DNA from: a bacterium
GTDB taxonomy: Bacteria > UBA10199 > DSSB01
DNA: 10,196 bases
Assembly: GCA_030426445.1 (NCBI GenBank)
Contig: JAUHYS010000056.1
Span: 1 to 10,196, forward strand
Direction of reading: 5' to 3'
Shown here: positions 7,388-10,196 of the stretch, piece by piece
How positions within the stretch are numbered: position 1 is the first letter of the stretch
Layout: every line of letters begins with the position of its first letter
Translations under genes and position numbers: made by a program
The notes under the pieces: model-generated
Told to the model about the DNA's origin: nothing
Databases searched by the model: none
Seen by the model: the letters and a program-made list of their open reading frames with translations, nothing else

Positions 7388-8935
7388 TTGTCAAAACCCA
7401 TTGTCAAATTAGAAGCGGTGATTTGTGACCCTTATGACCTAGCTGTCGCGACTGCACGGACTTGCTATTCGGCTAAGGGGATCATTCGCGTGCCGGATGT
7501 TCGCAAAAATGAACGCACTCTTGCGCTACGTGATAAAATTGCGCAAAGCACTCGAGAAGCCGGGCATCTCACCACCCGACAGCATGCTCATTTTGTGTTT
7601 TCTTTGGACTGTGTTTCGCGCCAGTTTTTATGGTCTTTTTTACACTCGCACCCTTTTTACAATAGCGAACAGGTCTCGCAGCGCTATGTCAAAGTGGAGC
7701 CCGGCCGTTATACGGTCCCCCCTTTGCCAGAAAAAGCAGAAAAAACTTTTCATGAAATCGTGACAGAACAAATTTCAGACTACCATCAATTAATCGAAAG
7801 TCTCTTGCCCAAGCTGCGGCAGGAATACTATGCTATTTTTCCCATTCGTAAAAAATGGCAAGATAAATACGAAAAGACCGTCTTAAAAAAGGCTTATGAA
7901 ATTGCTCGCTATGCCTTGCCGGTGGCCACGCACGCTTATCTCTATCATACGATTAGTGCTTTGACCTTAATGCGTTACCATCGCTTGATAAATTATTTTG
8001 ATACCCCCTGGGAACAGCAACAGGTGATCCAACAAATGGTGGACTGCGTTTTAGAGCACGATCCGGATTTTGCGCATGAACTCAAAGACACGATGCCTTT
8101 GGAACAAAGCCCCGAGTACCAAATCTTGCAGCAGCATTTTTCTCAAACCAGTTTAAGCAAAAGTTTTGTTGAGGAATTTGACCAAAGCTTGGCCGGAAAA
8201 AAATCGCAGCTCATCGATTATAAAATCCATGCTCCCCAAACCTTGGCCCAATCTGTGCGTTCGGTTTTAGGCCTTCCCAAAAGTGCTTTATCCGATACCG
8301 ATGCCTTGGCAAGGCTTTTGGACCCAGCACAAAACCCCTCTTTGGGAGATACGCTCAATATCAATAGCATGTCTAAACTCAACCGCTGTCTTTTTCATGC
8401 GCACTATACTTTTCGCAAAAAGATTAGTCACACTGCAGACTCGCAAGATCAACGGCATCGCATGGTACCGGCTTCGCGACCAATTTTAGAATCTCAATTT
8501 ACGGGTGAGCCCGATTACATTGTGCCTAAAATGATTGAGGGCCATGAGCAAGCGCGTGAGCTTTATGTTGCCTCTATGAATAAAACCTTTGCGGGCATTC
8601 AAAAATTACTCGAAATGAAAAGTCCTAAAGACTCCGCGCTTTATTTACTCCCCAATGCCTTTCCGATTCGTTTTGAGGAGTCCGGGGACTTGCTCAATCT
8701 CCACCATAAATGGCATGCAAGGGCTTGCTATACGGCGCAGGAAGAAATCTTTTATGCGACCATCGATGAGCTGCAAGCGGTCTCTAAAGTCCACCCCCAA
8801 ATCACGGAACATATTTTAGCTCCGTGTTATATTCGCAAGCGCGCGGGTATCAAGCCCATCTGTCCAGAGGGCGACCGCTTTTGCGGAGTCAAGGTTTGGC
8901 AGCAAGATATTAATGAATACGATCGGGTGATTTGA
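7388..8935 (+). CDS. Tandem ThyX-like (FAD-dependent thymidylate synthase family) protein
   Basis: A 515-residue protein, about twice the usual ThyX length, with two ThyX-like halves. The first half (about 1-250) has ATARTCYSAK, then GHLTTRQHAHFVF and a signature region HSHPFYNSEQVSQRY (86-100), and ARYALPVATHAYLY (from 173). The second (about 290-490) has QRHRMVPASRP (Arg356-His357-Arg358) and YLLPNAFPIRF (from 419), followed by an HHKWHARACYTAQEEI segment. ThyX makes dTMP from dUMP with FAD, NADPH and methylene-tetrahydrofolate through the signature RHRxxSxNxxSxR. Neither half carries that motif intact: the first keeps the SxRY end but not RHR, and the second keeps RHR but not the rest. The two halves may complement each other in one active site, or the protein may have another activity. 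It begins with TTG directly after the RNase stop (no gap), so the genes are translationally coupled. The family assignment is good; the enzymatic role is uncertain, so I give no symbol. Confidence 0.8.
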   Translation: MSKPIVKLEAVICDPYDLAVATARTCYSAKGIIRVPDVRKNERTLALRDKIAQSTREAGHLTTRQHAHFVFSLDCVSRQFLWSFLHSHPFYNSEQVSQRYVKVEPGRYTVPPLPEKAEKTFHEIVTEQISDYHQLIESLLPKLRQEYYAIFPIRKKWQDKYEKTVLKKAYEIARYALPVATHAYLYHTISALTLMRYHRLINYFDTPWEQQQVIQQMVDCVLEHDPDFAHELKDTMPLEQSPEYQILQQHFSQTSLSKSFVEEFDQSLAGKKSQLIDYKIHAPQTLAQSVRSVLGLPKSALSDTDALARLLDPAQNPSLGDTLNINSMSKLNRCLFHAHYTFRKKISHTADSQDQRHRMVPASRPILESQFTGEPDYIVPKMIEGHEQARELYVASMNKTFAGIQKLLEMKSPKDSALYLLPNAFPIRFEESGDLLNLHHKWHARACYTAQEEIFYATIDELQAVSKVHPQITEHILAPCYIRKRAGIKPICPEGDRFCGVKVWQQDINEYDRVI

Positions 8936-8948
8936 TTATTATGCTTCA

Positions 8949-8990
8949 TAAACATCATGCTTGGGAAACATGATGTTTAATAAACATGAT
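8949..8990. promoter_or_regulatory. Operator-like cluster of three half-sites
   Basis: TAAACATCATG (8949-8959) and its exact reverse complement (8969-8979) form an 11-bp dyad around a 9-nt centre. A third copy, TAAACATGAT (8981-8990), differs at one position and begins 32 bp after the first, close to three helical turns. The cluster lies 78 bp before the gene at 9068. It may be a regulator's operator. It could instead be a weak terminator for the upstream operon, but no U-run follows the stem. A -10-like TATGAT lies at 9020-9025 without a good -35 partner. Confidence 0.45.
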
Positions 8991-9067
8991 ATATTTTCCA
9001 AAAATAGTTAAAACCATTTTATGATATAAAAACGTCTATCAAACGGGGAGTCTTTCGAGGAGTAAAT

Positions 9068-9784
9068 ATGCTTATTCAACATTCAAAAAAAAGGATCTTA
9101 AGTTTTATCACTATTTTATTGAGCTTGTGGGTATTCAATTTAAAGGCTGAAATGGCTCCACCTCAACCGGGTAAACCGCCAGCACAAAATCCGCATGCTC
9201 CCCAAAATGCGGCTGAAAAAAAGCGGGTCGCATTTGCTATTCAAGCGGTCAACCTGCACTTAAAGAAAATGCCTTTTCAGCTTTTAAGTAAGTGGCCTCC
9301 GGTATACCGGCCTTCTTATCAATCCAATACGAAAAGCTTTCTCAATAAAGACCAAAACTGTTTAAGCCAGCCAGCTTGCGTAAAAAAGGATGTGGCTTAT
9401 CATGATGAGTTGATTTGGTTTCACAGCCAACTGGGGCCAGTAGTCGAAACGAAATTTGCCCATGTGATTCCCTGGTCCTGGAAAAATTTCAAAAATAATC
9501 AGGATACAAAAATCAAAAAGAGTCCGCCTCCTGCTGATGCCGTTATGGATTCCGATGCCCCTGATCATTACGCAGTCCTGCCTCATGGCATGACTCCGCC
9601 TAATTTAAAGGCCGATGAATTCATGGTTCACATTTATGCGCGTTTTAAAGATAAGGGCACACAATGGTATACCCTGGATGTGATTTTAAGCGAAAATGAA
9701 AAGGGTGAAGTTTTTCTTAGACATTTTTACGCTGTGCCCATGCCAGATGTGGGAACGTCCCTTCCACCCGGAGTGGATTGCTAA
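9068..9784 (+). CDS. Exported protein of unknown function
   Basis: A 238-residue protein with a near-ideal ribosome binding site (GAGGAG, 9057-9062, 5 nt before the ATG). Residues 1-27 look like a Sec signal peptide: basic residues near the start, a hydrophobic stretch about 10-24, and a likely cut after LKA. A Pro/Gln-rich segment (30-48) follows. The mature part has clusters of aromatic and basic residues (WPPVYRPSY, ELIWFHSQLG, VIPWSWKNF), an extended Asp/Pro-rich turn region (153-170), and a C-terminal segment (184-225) that looks like alternating beta strands. The cysteines are Cys98, Cys104 and the very last residue, Cys238. I do not recognise the family and see no catalytic motif. It probably sits in the periplasm or outside the cell. 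It is separated from the ThyX-like gene by 132 bp holding operator-like repeats, so it is likely its own transcription unit, and it ends 2 bp from the opposing agmatine deiminase gene. Confidence 0.8.
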   Translation: MLIQHSKKRILSFITILLSLWVFNLKAEMAPPQPGKPPAQNPHAPQNAAEKKRVAFAIQAVNLHLKKMPFQLLSKWPPVYRPSYQSNTKSFLNKDQNCLSQPACVKKDVAYHDELIWFHSQLGPVVETKFAHVIPWSWKNFKNNQDTKIKKSPPPADAVMDSDAPDHYAVLPHGMTPPNLKADEFMVHIYARFKDKGTQWYTLDVILSENEKGEVFLRHFYAVPMPDVGTSLPPGVDC

Positions 9785-9786
9785 CT

Positions 9787-10196
9787 TTAAGCCACCAAAG
9801 GCTGCTGCTGTGTCACACAATGAATGGCTCCCAGACCGGCTACGACTTCACGGCAATCCAACCCCACCACGCGGCGTCCTTGAAAAAGTTCGCGTAAAAC
9901 CCTTAAGGCCTTTACGTCATTACGGTCTTTAAAAATGGGAACCAAGACTACTTCGTTACCAATATAAAAATTGGCATAACTGGCAGGCAGGCGATTGCCC
10001 GAGGCATCCATCACCGGAGCTGGCATGGGCAGACATTCGATGCGAAAGGGGTTGCCCTCTGGATCGCGCATCTGTTTTAAGCGCTCATAGTTTTCTTCCA
10101 GGGCTTGGTAGTTTTCGTCTTGAGGGTTTTCTTCGCGCACACAAACAATGGTATCCACATTGACAAAGCGGGTGATATCATCCACATGCCCATCGG
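9787..10196 (-). CDS. aguA: Agmatine deiminase, C-terminal part (5' end off window)
   Basis: The minus-strand frame is open to the right edge; the GTG at 10185 is internal, because DGH precedes it in frame. The visible part, about 136 residues, carries the family hallmarks: DGHVDDITRFVN with the catalytic His (codon 10186-10188), RLPASYANFYIGN, and GLGAIHCVTQQQP with the nucleophilic Cys (codon 9817-9819) near the C-terminus. Agmatine deiminase (EC 3.5.3.12) converts agmatine to N-carbamoylputrescine in the arginine-decarboxylase route to putrescine and acts in the cytosol. The sequence matches AguA better than peptidyl-arginine deiminase relatives, through the QQQP ending and the ENYERLK segment. 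The gene runs tail to tail with the exported-protein gene; the promoter and N-terminal half are outside the window. Confidence 0.92.
   Translation of the reverse strand, partial: DGHVDDITRFVNVDTIVCVREENPQDENYQALEENYERLKQMRDPEGNPFRIECLPMPAPVMDASGNRLPASYANFYIGNEVVLVPIFKDRNDVKALRVLRELFQGRRVVGLDCREVVAGLGAIHCVTQQQPLVA

Noticed and set aside
9696..9932. A 78-codon plus-strand frame bridging the ends of the exported-protein and agmatine deiminase genes
   Set aside because: It overlaps both genes, with the second part antisense to the conserved agmatine deiminase active-site region; it is a shadow frame.

Overview
The window reads as chromosomal DNA from a Gram-negative-type bacterium of moderate to low GC. 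Two exported proteins have standard Sec signal peptides. A radical SAM/DUF2344 protein is followed by an RNase E/G gene, an order known from deltaproteobacterial and related genomes, so I lean towards that broad group (inference; no 16S or ribosomal marker is present). I see no rRNA, tRNA, CRISPR, phage or transposase gene.

Layout, left to right. (1) Positions 3-776: the C-terminal part of a serine beta-lactamase/penicillin-binding-protein-like hydrolase, whose N-terminus lies off the left edge. (2) 806-2227: a membrane histidine kinase with a seven-helix N-terminal sensor, only 29 bp behind the hydrolase and with no response regulator in view. (3) 2391-2759: a small exported protein with its own ribosome binding site, closed by a strong 14-bp hairpin terminator (2784-2820). 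(4) 2987-5647: a large B12-binding-type radical SAM protein fused to a DUF2344 domain, preceded by an AT-rich leader with a long-range inverted repeat. (5) 5651-5822: a striking non-coding element, two 43-bp perfect inverted arms, each itself a hairpin, around an 86-nt centre (REPIN/MITE-like). (6) 5891-7387: ribonuclease G/E with all catalytic and zinc-link residues. (7) 7388-8935: a 515-residue protein with two tandem ThyX-like domains and altered signature motifs, starting with TTG directly after the RNase stop codon. (8) 8949-8990: an operator-like cluster of three related half-sites. (9) 9068-9784: an exported protein I do not recognise. (10) 9787 to the right edge, minus strand: the C-terminal third of agmatine deiminase, tail to tail with the previous gene with only 2 bp between the stop codons.

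How they fit together: the central block (radical SAM-DUF2344, RNase G, ThyX-like) is the coherent unit. All read the same way, and RNase G and the ThyX-like protein are translationally coupled. RNA processing or modification together with nucleotide metabolism is the natural reading, although the radical SAM and ThyX-like activities are not established. The flanking genes look like ordinary housekeeping or envelope functions. The most interesting items are the inverted-repeat element, the double ThyX-like protein with its degenerate signature, and the half-site cluster upstream of the unknown exported protein. I did not find a clearly new multi-gene system.
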